Positions 26,227-34,943 of a stretch of 64,000 bases of DNA are shown here, in pieces. The translations under genes were made by a program, and so were the position numbers. Every line of letters starts with the position of its first letter. Position 1 is the stretch's first letter. The notes below the pieces were generated by a model. It saw nothing but the letters and a program-made list of their open reading frames with translations. It had not been told where the DNA came from and made no database searches. The DNA comes from Flavobacteriales bacterium (GTDB taxonomy: Bacteria > Bacteroidota > Bacteroidia > UBA10329): contig JACJZQ010000002.1 of the NCBI GenBank assembly GCA_020635495.1, positions 186,001 through 250,000 on the forward strand. Direction: 5' to 3'.

Positions 26227-28047
26227 ATGATGCGGTTCATTTTTCTGTTCGTTTTGATTCCCTGCCTGACTTTCGGTCAGAAATGGGTAGGAAGTGAAGA
26301 TCATCACCCGATCGATCTCCGAAAAGCGGAGATGATAGAATCCGGTCAGTTCCTATCAGCAGACACTTCGTCAATCAAGGGTTATTTGAAAAACAACGTC
26401 CAAAATCTGCGATCTTCAAACGCAGACCTCATTCTTGAAAACTATTCTGAGAGTCCGAAAGCAAGACATTACCAGTTTGCGCAAACGCTCAATGGCAGGA
26501 AGGTCTTCAGAGGTTCCATTAAACTGAACGTGGCCAAGAACGGACGTGTTCTGAGTCTGTTCGATAATACAATGCCTGTTTACGAAGATGCATTGACTGT
26601 TTTCCCAAGTCATGAGCCTTACCATCAGGGGTTGATGGTTCATTACGAAGCGCCAGGTAATGGAAAGCTGCACAGTTACAAATTGGAAGAGACCTACTTC
26701 CCGATTGAAGGACGACTGGAACCGACTATCAGATTGGAGGTTTTGGAGAGCACTGATAGGTACTACGAATTGGTGCTGAATACTGATGTAAAGGTCATTT
26801 ATCAGAACGACCTGCTCTCCTACTCGGCACCTGCTCCTGAAGACAGTACGGTTACGCTTTGGGTTTTCAATCCAGACCCGCTGACAACTGCAGGGCAGAA
26901 CTACGGAGCGCCTTACGCTGATGCATCAGACAATGATGTTTTGGAGTTGAACGGAGAACGAACAGCGGTTCAAGCCAAGGCAACTTATGATGCTGGAACC
27001 TTCAGTCTTGCTAACGAACATGTTGCTATTCAAGAACTTTCGCTACCAGACGTTCAGCCTGCAACTAGCAGTGTACCAGAGTTCAATTACACCAGGTCTG
27101 AAGACGGATTTGAGGATGTGAACGCCTTCTATCACATCACCAATTTTCAGGAATACATCCAATCATTGGGATTCAATGACATTGTGAATTACCAGATTGC
27201 CGTAGATGTTCATGCATTGAATGGTGCGGATAATTCCAACTTCAACTCGGGGTTCAATCCACCCAGATTGCAATTTGGAGAAGGTGGTGTTGATGATGCC
27301 GAAGATGCCGATGTGATCATTCATGAATACGGCCACGCCATTATGCATTCTGCTGCTCCAGGTACCAACAATGGCACACAACGAAGAGCGCTTGATGAGG
27401 CTGTGGGTGATTATTTTGCTTCGAGCTACTCCCGTTTTCTGAGCCCTAACCGTTGGCAGGATGTATTTACTTGGGATGGCCATAACGAGTATTGGCCTGG
27501 CAGAAGTTCCGTCAGTTCAGACCACTACCCCGAAGACCTCAACTTCAATCTATATACCGATGCCGACATCTGGTCTGCAACATTGATGCAGATCTGGGGA
27601 GACATTGGTAGAGAAGCAACCGATGCCATTATGATTCAGGCAGGGTATTCGTTCTCCTCTAACATGTCCATGTCTCAGGCTGCGCTGCTTTTCTTGCAGG
27701 CAGACACGCTGCTTTTCAACGGGGACAATTTCACACCTATCCGTCAGCGAATGTTTGACCGTGGGCTGATTCCTTGGAACGTTGGAATTGAAGATGTGAA
27801 TGCCGAGAAACGTGATTTCGAGATATATAACACGGCCGGGTTTGCGAGCGGAACAGCCCCAGTTCGCATTGTTTCAAATTCAGAGCTTACCGCGAATCTC
27901 TACAACTCAGTTGGTCAGTTGGTGAGAACGGAATCTGGCAATTCAGGTATTTTGGATTTGGATTCGAACGGTCTTAAACCTGGCGTTTATCTTCTTGAAG
28001 TTGCTAGCAAGAATGCCACTTCCACCGTTAAGTTGGTCAAGCATTGA
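26227..28047 (+). CDS. Secreted gluzincin metalloprotease (M4/M36-like), T9SS type A cargo
   Basis: About 606 residues, starting at ATG 26227 or 26230 with signal peptide 'MRFIFLFVLIPCLTFGQ'. Residues about 80-130 resemble the fungalysin/thermolysin propeptide ('HYQFAQTLNGRKVFRGSIKLNVAKNGRVLSLFDN'). The zinc site is 'VIIHEYGHAIMHS' (HExxH) with the third ligand Glu in 'RALDEAVGDYFASSYS'. The C-terminus ('NSELTANLYNSVGQLVRTESG...LKPGVYLLEVASKNATSTVKLVKH') is a T9SS type A sorting domain. It should be an extracellular zinc protease. The glycosyltransferase gene overlaps its stop codon. Confidence 0.9.
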   Translation: MMRFIFLFVLIPCLTFGQKWVGSEDHHPIDLRKAEMIESGQFLSADTSSIKGYLKNNVQNLRSSNADLILENYSESPKARHYQFAQTLNGRKVFRGSIKLNVAKNGRVLSLFDNTMPVYEDALTVFPSHEPYHQGLMVHYEAPGNGKLHSYKLEETYFPIEGRLEPTIRLEVLESTDRYYELVLNTDVKVIYQNDLLSYSAPAPEDSTVTLWVFNPDPLTTAGQNYGAPYADASDNDVLELNGERTAVQAKATYDAGTFSLANEHVAIQELSLPDVQPATSSVPEFNYTRSEDGFEDVNAFYHITNFQEYIQSLGFNDIVNYQIAVDVHALNGADNSNFNSGFNPPRLQFGEGGVDDAEDADVIIHEYGHAIMHSAAPGTNNGTQRRALDEAVGDYFASSYSRFLSPNRWQDVFTWDGHNEYWPGRSSVSSDHYPEDLNFNLYTDADIWSATLMQIWGDIGREATDAIMIQAGYSFSSNMSMSQAALLFLQADTLLFNGDNFTPIRQRMFDRGLIPWNVGIEDVNAEKRDFEIYNTAGFASGTAPVRIVSNSELTANLYNSVGQLVRTESGNSGILDLDSNGLKPGVYLLEVASKNATSTVKLVKH

Positions 28048-29033
28048 GCGTGCAATCGGATCTGATCTCGATTCTTATGCCAGTAAAGAATGCGGAGCCG
28101 TTCCTTGCAGAATGCCTCGACTCAATTCTAGCACAAACCGAAAGGAATTGGGAACTATTGGCCGTTGATGATGGCTCATCAGATTTAAGTTTCGAGATTC
28201 TAAATGAGTATGCGCAAGGCACCCGAATTCGTGTATTCAAAAACACAGGTAAGGGTATAATAGATGCGTTGCGATTGGCCTTTTCGGAATCATGCGGTGA
28301 ATTCATCACACGGATGGATGCTGACGACAGAATGGCTCCTCGGAAATTGGAATTCCTTAAACGTGATCTTAAAAGTTTCGGAAAGGGAAATCTTGCCATT
28401 GGCCAGGTTAAGTACTTCTCGGAAACCGAAGTAGGTGATGGTTACAGACGATATGAGCAATGGTTGAATGGTCTTACTGAAACAGGCACTAACTACGCAG
28501 ACATTTACAAGGAGTGTGTCATTCCATCTCCATGTTGGATGGTTTATCGGTCCGATCTGGACGACTGTGGCGCTTTTGAACCGAATATATATCCAGAAGA
28601 TTATGATCTCTGTTTCCGATTCTACCAGCAGGGATTAAAGGTCATTCCATCCCAAGAGGTGCTTCATTTCTGGCGTGATCATCCTGATCGTTCTTCCAGA
28701 ACAGACCAGAACTACGCTGACAATCGCTTTCTGGAACTGAAGTTGAATTGGTTTTTAGAATTGGACCACAACCCTGACCAAGAACTGATTCTATGGGGAG
28801 CTGGCGCAAAAGGAAAATTCATCGCGAAGCTGCTGCAAGAGCGCAGTATCCAATTCAGATGGGTTTGTAATAACGAGAAGAAGATCGGCAAGCACGTTTA
28901 CGGAATAGAAATGGAATCTGTTGATGCAGTTGACAAGCATGTTGACGGACAGGTAATTGTTGCTGTGGCCAATCCAGAAGAGCAAAACGAGATTCGTCAA
29001 CTACTCTCCACCGATGCATTCTGGTTCTGCTAG
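28044..29033 (+). CDS. Glycosyltransferase family 2 with C-terminal Rossmann-like domain
   Basis: A 329-residue protein with start TTG 28044 (4-bp overlap with the protease stop) or GTG 28050. Residues 8-220 are a GT-A fold: 'ISILMPVKNAEPFLAECLDSILAQTERNWELLAVDDGSSD', the metal-binding 'RMDADDRMAP' (DxD) and 'YPEDYDLCFRFYQQG'. The last 100 residues read 'ELILWGAGAKGKFIAKLLQERSIQFRWVCNN...GIEMESVD...VIVAVANPEEQNEIRQLL', a dinucleotide-type GxGxxG fold. The donor and acceptor are unknown. It lacks export or membrane segments, so it acts in the cytoplasm, perhaps in surface glycan or protein glycosylation. Confidence 0.87.
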   Translation: MSVQSDLISILMPVKNAEPFLAECLDSILAQTERNWELLAVDDGSSDLSFEILNEYAQGTRIRVFKNTGKGIIDALRLAFSESCGEFITRMDADDRMAPRKLEFLKRDLKSFGKGNLAIGQVKYFSETEVGDGYRRYEQWLNGLTETGTNYADIYKECVIPSPCWMVYRSDLDDCGAFEPNIYPEDYDLCFRFYQQGLKVIPSQEVLHFWRDHPDRSSRTDQNYADNRFLELKLNWFLELDHNPDQELILWGAGAKGKFIAKLLQERSIQFRWVCNNEKKIGKHVYGIEMESVDAVDKHVDGQVIVAVANPEEQNEIRQLLSTDAFWFC

Positions 29034-29068
29034 AACAACAATGCTTGCATTGGTTATATTCACAGTCC

Positions 29069-31036
29069 ATGAAAAATTTAATCCCCACTCTCCTATTCAT
29101 TTTTGCGGTACTGATCTCCAGTGCGCAGACCTATGAACAACGCAGAACGCAATACATAGACAGCGTCCAAACCAACGATTATGATGATGCCATTGTGCTA
29201 CAGGCCTATCTGGGCGATCCGATAAGTCAGGCTGCGCTGGATGATATCTATGACGATTTCGGGGTGCGATCTACAATAGATTTTGAGTTGGTTAGGTTGG
29301 TAAGGGTGCTCTTTCTGACAGATGGAACGTACGATGCTCAGATTCTGGCACAAATGGAAACGCTGCCATATTGGATAAACCATGACGACACGCTGCATAA
29401 TTACTGGACCGAAAACCATATGATCATGTGGATGAGCTGCGAGTGGCTGCTCCACGAAAGCTACGGTTGGGAAGTTGACGACCACTTGAAGCAACGCCTG
29501 TTGCACTATCTCAACTTGAAACTGGAGGTCGGGTTTTACGAATTCTATTCAACCACATACTTGCCGCTCACCGTTTCAGGTCTAATGAACTTAGCAGACT
29601 TTGCGCAGGACCCAGAAATCCGTCAGAAGGCCGAAGCGGTTACCCGAAAGTTGCTTGGCATGGTGCTCACCATTTCCAACTCGCAGGGTGTCATTTATCC
29701 AGCGGCTGGAAGAAATTACCCAAGGCGCTACATCAATCCGCATGGCAACGGCATATCAGATATGCTTTACCTTACCGCCAACCTTGGGCCCTGTCCATCT
29801 GAAAATTCTGGCCGACTGAACTTCTTGGCAACAAGCGGTTTGGATTTCTCTGAGTTTGAGCAGCAGTTCATATCCGAAACCGACACGCTGATCACCTTCG
29901 GGCATTCTGTTGAGGAAGGTCTGACAAGACATGATTCCTTGTATTACGTAGATGAATTGATGATGCAATGGAGCAGCGGCATGTACTTCCATCCGTACAT
30001 AGCAGAGCATACAGGGCAGTTATTGGTTGATTCCAATTTTTGGGGACATGTTGATTTCACAGACCTCAGCATTATTTCATCCTTCCCGGTTTCTCAGTTC
30101 GAAGCAATAGCGATTGAATTGGATGAAATGACCGTTAGCCGTTCCGATTGTGAGGCCAATGTGGCCTTGTTCAAGAACGATGAAACCGTGCTAACCTCGC
30201 TTCAGGATTACTGGAAAGGAAAGATCGGTTTTCAGCAATGGCCTATTGCAGCCAACGTAGGCGGTACGTGTGTTTACACGGCATCTGGCCCAGTTGAATC
30301 TGATTGGACCCAAAGAAGCAGCGTAAACTTCAACGAGCATCTGCCATACATAGAACAAGACGGAAACGTGGCATTGGTCATGTATCGGCCGCAGGAGGTT
30401 TCTCCGATTTTACCGTATAACAACAAGGATGTGGCACTGCACTGGGTTGATACGGCTTTCAGCGATATAACGGAAAACGGGAATTGGCTATTCGGCAATC
30501 GGAATGAGAATTACGTAGCTGTTAGACGGGCATGCGTTGGAGAAATTAATGGCGTGAGAGCCTGCGAAACAGATGCCGGTCAGACTTGGGTTTTTGTAGT
30601 TGGAAACGACCAGATGTACAGTTCATACTCCAACTTCCAGAATATTGTAAGTCAATCGGTATTCTCTGAAACTTGGACTTCAGACATTAATGGAGATTCT
30701 ACCTACACCGCAAGCATTACGTTTGATGGCAACACAATTGAGTATGCGTGGGGTCCGGAACCTCCATTTACGGGTGTGAATGAGGTGCAATCCAATTCAT
30801 TGAACGTGTATCCGAATCCGAACAATGGTTCATTCAGTATTCAGCTACCTGAAGCCAATGTTCAAGACGCCAATTTGGAGGTCTATGATATGATGGGAAA
30901 TCTGGTTCTAAGTCAACGCGTTGTGAATCAGAACAAAGTTGAATTGGAGCTTGAATCTGCCGCTGACGGTATGTATCTGGTGCGGCTGGCTTCTGACCAA
31001 GGCGTTTGGACGGGTCGCTTCTTGAAGCAGAACTAA
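29069..31036 (+). CDS. Secreted T9SS protein, possible alpha/alpha-toroid lyase-like enzyme
   Basis: A 655-residue protein; ATG 29069 gives the signal peptide MKNLIPTLLFIFAVLISSAQ. Residues about 20-300 are helix-rich with repeated aromatic and His/Asp pairs ('ENHMIMWMSCEWLLHESYGW', 'YPRRYINPHGNGISDMLYL'), reminiscent of alpha/alpha-barrel polysaccharide lyases or hydrolases, but I do not recognise a family. A beta-rich middle follows, then the T9SS type A domain 'LNVYPNPNNGSFSIQLPEANVQDANLEVYDMMGNLV...ADGMYLVRLASDQGVWTGRFLKQN'. It is exported to the cell surface; the enzymatic role is a guess. Confidence 0.75.
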   Translation: MKNLIPTLLFIFAVLISSAQTYEQRRTQYIDSVQTNDYDDAIVLQAYLGDPISQAALDDIYDDFGVRSTIDFELVRLVRVLFLTDGTYDAQILAQMETLPYWINHDDTLHNYWTENHMIMWMSCEWLLHESYGWEVDDHLKQRLLHYLNLKLEVGFYEFYSTTYLPLTVSGLMNLADFAQDPEIRQKAEAVTRKLLGMVLTISNSQGVIYPAAGRNYPRRYINPHGNGISDMLYLTANLGPCPSENSGRLNFLATSGLDFSEFEQQFISETDTLITFGHSVEEGLTRHDSLYYVDELMMQWSSGMYFHPYIAEHTGQLLVDSNFWGHVDFTDLSIISSFPVSQFEAIAIELDEMTVSRSDCEANVALFKNDETVLTSLQDYWKGKIGFQQWPIAANVGGTCVYTASGPVESDWTQRSSVNFNEHLPYIEQDGNVALVMYRPQEVSPILPYNNKDVALHWVDTAFSDITENGNWLFGNRNENYVAVRRACVGEINGVRACETDAGQTWVFVVGNDQMYSSYSNFQNIVSQSVFSETWTSDINGDSTYTASITFDGNTIEYAWGPEPPFTGVNEVQSNSLNVYPNPNNGSFSIQLPEANVQDANLEVYDMMGNLVLSQRVVNQNKVELELESAADGMYLVRLASDQGVWTGRFLKQN

Positions 31037-33495
31037 ACAGGGTCTACATCCGGAACGAACTGAACAGAACGGAAATCTTTCATTTCGTGCACCCGCTGAA
31101 TGGCCTTGAATATCTGCACTTTCCGCTCCTTGATGTTGGCACCGCCCATTTTCAGAATGATCTGCTTGTTGTACTTATTGCGAATGCGCTGAACCAGCGG
31201 AAACTCAGGCCCCAACAATAACTTGTCGGGTATCGGTTCCAGTTCTTTGGCCAGAACGGCAGCGGCCGCATCCACCTTTTCTCGGTCTCGGTGCTTCATC
31301 GTAATCTGAATCATCCTGATAAATGGAGGATATCGGAACTGTTTGCGCAGCACCAACTCAGACTGGTACATGCCTTCATAATCGTTACGCACAACTTGCT
31401 CAATAATGAAATGGGTAGGCTCTGAAGTCTGAATGACCACCAGCCCTCTTCTTCCCTTCCTACCCGCACGCCCACTTACCTGCGCCATAAGTTGATACGC
31501 ACGCTCAAACGAACGGAAGTCAGGGTAATTCAGCAATTGGTCGGCATTGAGGATTCCCACAAGACCAACATGGTCAAAATCCAATCCTTTGGTTACCATC
31601 TGCGTACCCACCAGAATATCTATGCGTCTGTCTTCAAAATCGGAAATGATGCGCGTATAAGCATGCTTGCCGCGCGTGGTATCCATATCCATGCGCTGAA
31701 CAATGGCCTCCGGGAAATGAAGCGCCAACTCCTCCTCCACCTGTTCTGTACCAAAGCCTTTGGTCTTAATGTAAGTGGATTGGCAATTGGGACAGACATG
31801 CGGCACTTTATCTGAATGCCCGCAGTAATGGCACCTCACGTCCTGACTGTACTTATGGTACGTAAGCGATATATCGCAATTGATGCAATCTGGCACCCAA
31901 CCGCAACTGTTGCACTGCACAAAACTGCTGTACCCGCGTCTGTTCTGGAAGATGATAACCTGCTGGTTCCTATCCAGCGTTTCTTTGATGCGTCCCAGCA
32001 ACTGCGATGAGAACGGTCCTTTCATCGTTTCGGCCTTGCGCTCCAATTTCAGGTCGCATATCTCTATGTGCGGCAGCTTTATGCCACCATACCGTTCGGT
32101 GAGATGCACCAGACCAATACGCTCTCTTTTGCCGTTGAAATACGCCTCGATACTTGGCGTGGCAGAACCCAAGAGCAACTTGGCGTTCCATTTCTTGCAG
32201 AGATAAGCAGCCGCATCTCTTGCATGGTACCGCGGTGCGGGATCATGCTGTTTGAAGGTGTGTTCGTGCTCCTCATCCAGAATGATGAATTCCAGTTTTC
32301 TGAACGGTAGAAAAAGCGAAGAACGGGCACCAAGAATCACTTGGTAAGGCTCATTACTCAGTTGTTTCTTCCACACTTCTACCCGCTCATTATCACTCAT
32401 TTTAGAATGATAGATACCCACTTTCTCACCAAAATGCTTCTGTAATCGTTGAATGATCTGTGCCGTCAATGCGATCTCTGGCAACATGTACAGCACTTGT
32501 CCGCCATCAGCTATCTTCTGCTGAATCAGTTTGATGTACAGCTCCGTTTTACCGCTGCTTGTCACACCATGAAGCAATGCCGCATCCTTCTCTGCAAACA
32601 GCGCATTCAATTCATCGAATGTCTGCTGCTGATGTTCGGTCAGTTCAATATCGCCCTGCGCCCAAGCGTCCTTATCGGCCAAACGTGTTACCTCCACCTC
32701 CGATTTCAGCAGAATCTCTTTTTTGACCAGTTGGTCAACGGCTGCGGCTGAGATACCGTTATCGGCAATCAATATCTGGCGCTTGACCACGCCTTTTTCT
32801 TTAGATGTTTTGGAAGACTGAATGAACTGCATCAGCGCTTCCAATTGTTTAGGAGCTCTGTTCAATGCTTCAAAAACCTCCTGCAATTGCTCTTTGTCTG
32901 AGAGCCATTCGGCCATGCGGTAAACGGTCTCTGTCTTTGGTCTGAACTTGTGCTGCAACTCCTCATACTGAACCACAACTTGCAACTCTACCAACGAACG
33001 CACCACCGCATGAACATGCGTTTTGCGGATAAGCTTGGCTATCTCATCCAGCGTCAGGAAATTGTTGTTCTGCAAGGCTTCCAAGATATCCAGTTGTTCC
33101 TCATCCAGACCGTCCATCTCGCCCGCATAATTCGGATGAATGGCCAATCGGCTTTCGCTGGATAGCTTGAGGCCGCTAGGTATGGCTGCCTGCATGCAAT
33201 CTCCAATGTGGCAGAGATAATACTGCCTCATCCAATCCCAAAAGCCCAGTTGGTCTTCAAATACAATGGGCGCATCATCCAGCAGCTCTTCTATGTACTT
33301 GGCCTGATAGCCTTTGGGCGGACTATCGTGCGTTTCGGCAATAATGCCTGTGTACAGTTTCTTCCTCCCAAATTGCACCACAACACGTTTACCCAAAGAC
33401 ACATAATGCTCCAAGTCTCGGGGCACACGGTACGTGAACGTTCCGTGCAAGGGCAAGGGCAGAATAACCTCAACGAAAAGTGCCAGCGCAGACAT
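31033..33495 (-). CDS. priA: Primosomal protein N' (replication restart helicase PriA)
   Basis: An 820-residue helicase. The N-terminal DNA-binding domain ('FVEVILPLPLHGTFTYRVPRDLEHYVSLGKRVVVQFGRKKLYTGII') is followed by a superfamily 2 core with Walker A 'LLHGVTSSGKTELYIKLI' and the DEEH box 'FIILDEEHEHTFKQHD'. The zinc region contains paired CxxC motifs ('CNSCGWVPDCINCDISLTYH', 'CHYCGHSDKVPHVCPNCQS'), and motifs V-VI are 'LVGTQMVTKGLDFDHVGLVG' and 'QVSGRAGRKGRRG'. It reloads the replisome at stalled forks. The stop overlaps the convergent T9SS gene by 4 bp. Confidence 0.97.
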   Translation of the reverse strand: MSALALFVEVILPLPLHGTFTYRVPRDLEHYVSLGKRVVVQFGRKKLYTGIIAETHDSPPKGYQAKYIEELLDDAPIVFEDQLGFWDWMRQYYLCHIGDCMQAAIPSGLKLSSESRLAIHPNYAGEMDGLDEEQLDILEALQNNNFLTLDEIAKLIRKTHVHAVVRSLVELQVVVQYEELQHKFRPKTETVYRMAEWLSDKEQLQEVFEALNRAPKQLEALMQFIQSSKTSKEKGVVKRQILIADNGISAAAVDQLVKKEILLKSEVEVTRLADKDAWAQGDIELTEHQQQTFDELNALFAEKDAALLHGVTSSGKTELYIKLIQQKIADGGQVLYMLPEIALTAQIIQRLQKHFGEKVGIYHSKMSDNERVEVWKKQLSNEPYQVILGARSSLFLPFRKLEFIILDEEHEHTFKQHDPAPRYHARDAAAYLCKKWNAKLLLGSATPSIEAYFNGKRERIGLVHLTERYGGIKLPHIEICDLKLERKAETMKGPFSSQLLGRIKETLDRNQQVIIFQNRRGYSSFVQCNSCGWVPDCINCDISLTYHKYSQDVRCHYCGHSDKVPHVCPNCQSTYIKTKGFGTEQVEEELALHFPEAIVQRMDMDTTRGKHAYTRIISDFEDRRIDILVGTQMVTKGLDFDHVGLVGILNADQLLNYPDFRSFERAYQLMAQVSGRAGRKGRRGLVVIQTSEPTHFIIEQVVRNDYEGMYQSELVLRKQFRYPPFIRMIQITMKHRDREKVDAAAAVLAKELEPIPDKLLLGPEFPLVQRIRNKYNKQIILKMGGANIKERKVQIFKAIQRVHEMKDFRSVQFVPDVDPV

Positions 33496-33545
33496 GCTGG
33501 CAAGTTAGCCGTATCTCTTTCCAGTGCAATGGAATGTGAAAAATT

Positions 33546-34517
33546 CTAAGCCGCCAGTATCTCAGCCAGCTTGAGGAAATCGGTATTGACCTTATCGTGG
33601 TGTTTGATGGCCTGCTCGAACGGTGTGTAAACCACTTGCTTATTAACAATTCCAACCATGACCGAATGCTTGCCTGCCAAGATGGAATTGACGGCCTCAT
33701 AACCCAACTGAGACGCCAACATTCTATCTAATGCAGACGGACTTCCACCCCGCTGCTGATGCCCCAGAATGGTAACCCGTGTATCGTACTGAGGGAGTTT
33801 GGCCACTACTTTCTCTGCTATCTTATAAGCCCCGCCAGCATCATCGCCTTCAGCAACAATGATGATGCTGCTACTTTTCTTTCGCTTGTATGCTGCATCC
33901 AGATTCTGGATCAACCCTTCCAGATCGGTATGCACCTCTGGAATGAGAATAGCGAATGCCCCCACTCCAATTCCAGAACGGAGTGCAATGAATCCAGCAT
34001 CTTTGCCCATCACCTCCACGAAGAACAGTCTATCGTGCGAAGCGGCAGTGTCTTTAATCTTGTCCACGGCCTCTATCACGTTGTTCAGGGCTGTATCGTA
34101 GCCAATCGTGTAATCGGTACCGATCAGGTCATTATCAATCGTTCCAGGAAGCCCAATAAAAGGAATGTTGTGTTCTTCAGTAAAGACCTTGGCCCCTGCA
34201 AAGGTTCCATCGCCACCAATGGCAATGATGCCTTCAATTCCACGTTTCTGAATGTTTTCGAACGCTTTTTGGCGGCCTTCCGTGGTCAGGAATTCTTTGC
34301 TGCGCGAAGATTTGAGAATGGTTCCTCCACGCTGAATGATATTGCCCACATCATCGCTACCAAGAACTCTGAACTGGTCTTCTATCATTCCCTGATAGCC
34401 GTGCATGATGCCGTAAACCTTTACGCCATGATGCAGCGCTGTTCTCACAATGGCTCGGATACAAGCATTCATTCCAGGAGAGTCTCCTCCACTGGTAAAT
34501 ACGGCAATCGTCTTCAT
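33546..34517 (-). CDS. pfkA: ATP-dependent 6-phosphofructokinase
   Basis: A 323-residue PfkA of normal length. ATP site: 'FTSGGDSPGMNACIRAIVRTA' and 'GGDGTFAGAKVF'. The catalytic base is the Asp of 'GLPGTIDNDLIGTDYTIGYDTALN'. 'EVMGKDAGFIALRSGI' and 'ILGHQQRGGSPSALDRM' form the fructose-6-phosphate and effector sites. The Gly in 'GGDGT' is the form seen in ATP-using, not PPi-using, enzymes. It commits fructose-6-phosphate to glycolysis. It starts 4 bp after the SiaC-like gene and is followed by priA on the same strand. Confidence 0.97.
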   Translation of the reverse strand: MKTIAVFTSGGDSPGMNACIRAIVRTALHHGVKVYGIMHGYQGMIEDQFRVLGSDDVGNIIQRGGTILKSSRSKEFLTTEGRQKAFENIQKRGIEGIIAIGGDGTFAGAKVFTEEHNIPFIGLPGTIDNDLIGTDYTIGYDTALNNVIEAVDKIKDTAASHDRLFFVEVMGKDAGFIALRSGIGVGAFAILIPEVHTDLEGLIQNLDAAYKRKKSSSIIIVAEGDDAGGAYKIAEKVVAKLPQYDTRVTILGHQQRGGSPSALDRMLASQLGYEAVNSILAGKHSVMVGIVNKQVVYTPFEQAIKHHDKVNTDFLKLAEILAA

Positions 34518-34521
34518 GGTC

Positions 34522-34899
34522 TTAAATTTCGATAATATCGAACGGAATCTTCACCACTTCTTTGAAAGACTGGCCATCGGCAATGTTATCCTCGTCCTCC
34601 GCATCGCATATCCATCTCACACGGAATTCGTTCCCAGCTTTGTTCAGGTCGTAAAGAATATTGAACAGACCCATTATTCGGATAAACGAACCTGTGTTGT
34701 AGTATTCGAGATTGATGTCTACCACCGCTTTCACTTCCGTGTCAGCGAATTGCGTACGGAACCACTTATGTATCGGATCGTAAAACTTCTCGGAATTCTC
34801 TGGCATTGACCGACCTTTGATCATGAAGGTCAATTCCACGGCATCGCAAGAGATTTCAGGCGAAACATCGGTAGGTGAAATGTACAGTTTGGTATCCAT
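34522..34899 (-). CDS. DUF1987 / SiaC-like regulatory phosphoprotein
   Basis: A 125-residue protein of the DUF1987 family: 'LYISPTDVSPEISCD..ELTFMIKGRSMPENSEKFYDPIHKWF' and 'VDINLEYYNTGSFIRIMGLFNILYDL'. In Pseudomonas SiaC, a Thr near residue 68 is phosphorylated by SiaB and dephosphorylated by SiaA to control a diguanylate cyclase; by motif, Thr69 here is the corresponding position. No SiaA, SiaB or GGDEF gene is in the window. It lies 4 bp before pfkA and 44 bp after oppC, so co-transcription with phosphofructokinase is likely. Confidence 0.82.
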   Translation of the reverse strand: MDTKLYISPTDVSPEISCDAVELTFMIKGRSMPENSEKFYDPIHKWFRTQFADTEVKAVVDINLEYYNTGSFIRIMGLFNILYDLNKAGNEFRVRWICDAEDEDNIADGQSFKEVVKIPFDIIEI

Positions 34900-34943
34900 C
34901 AGCAGTTCCAGAGAATTATCCCGTTAAGCTAGTGAAAAGGTTG

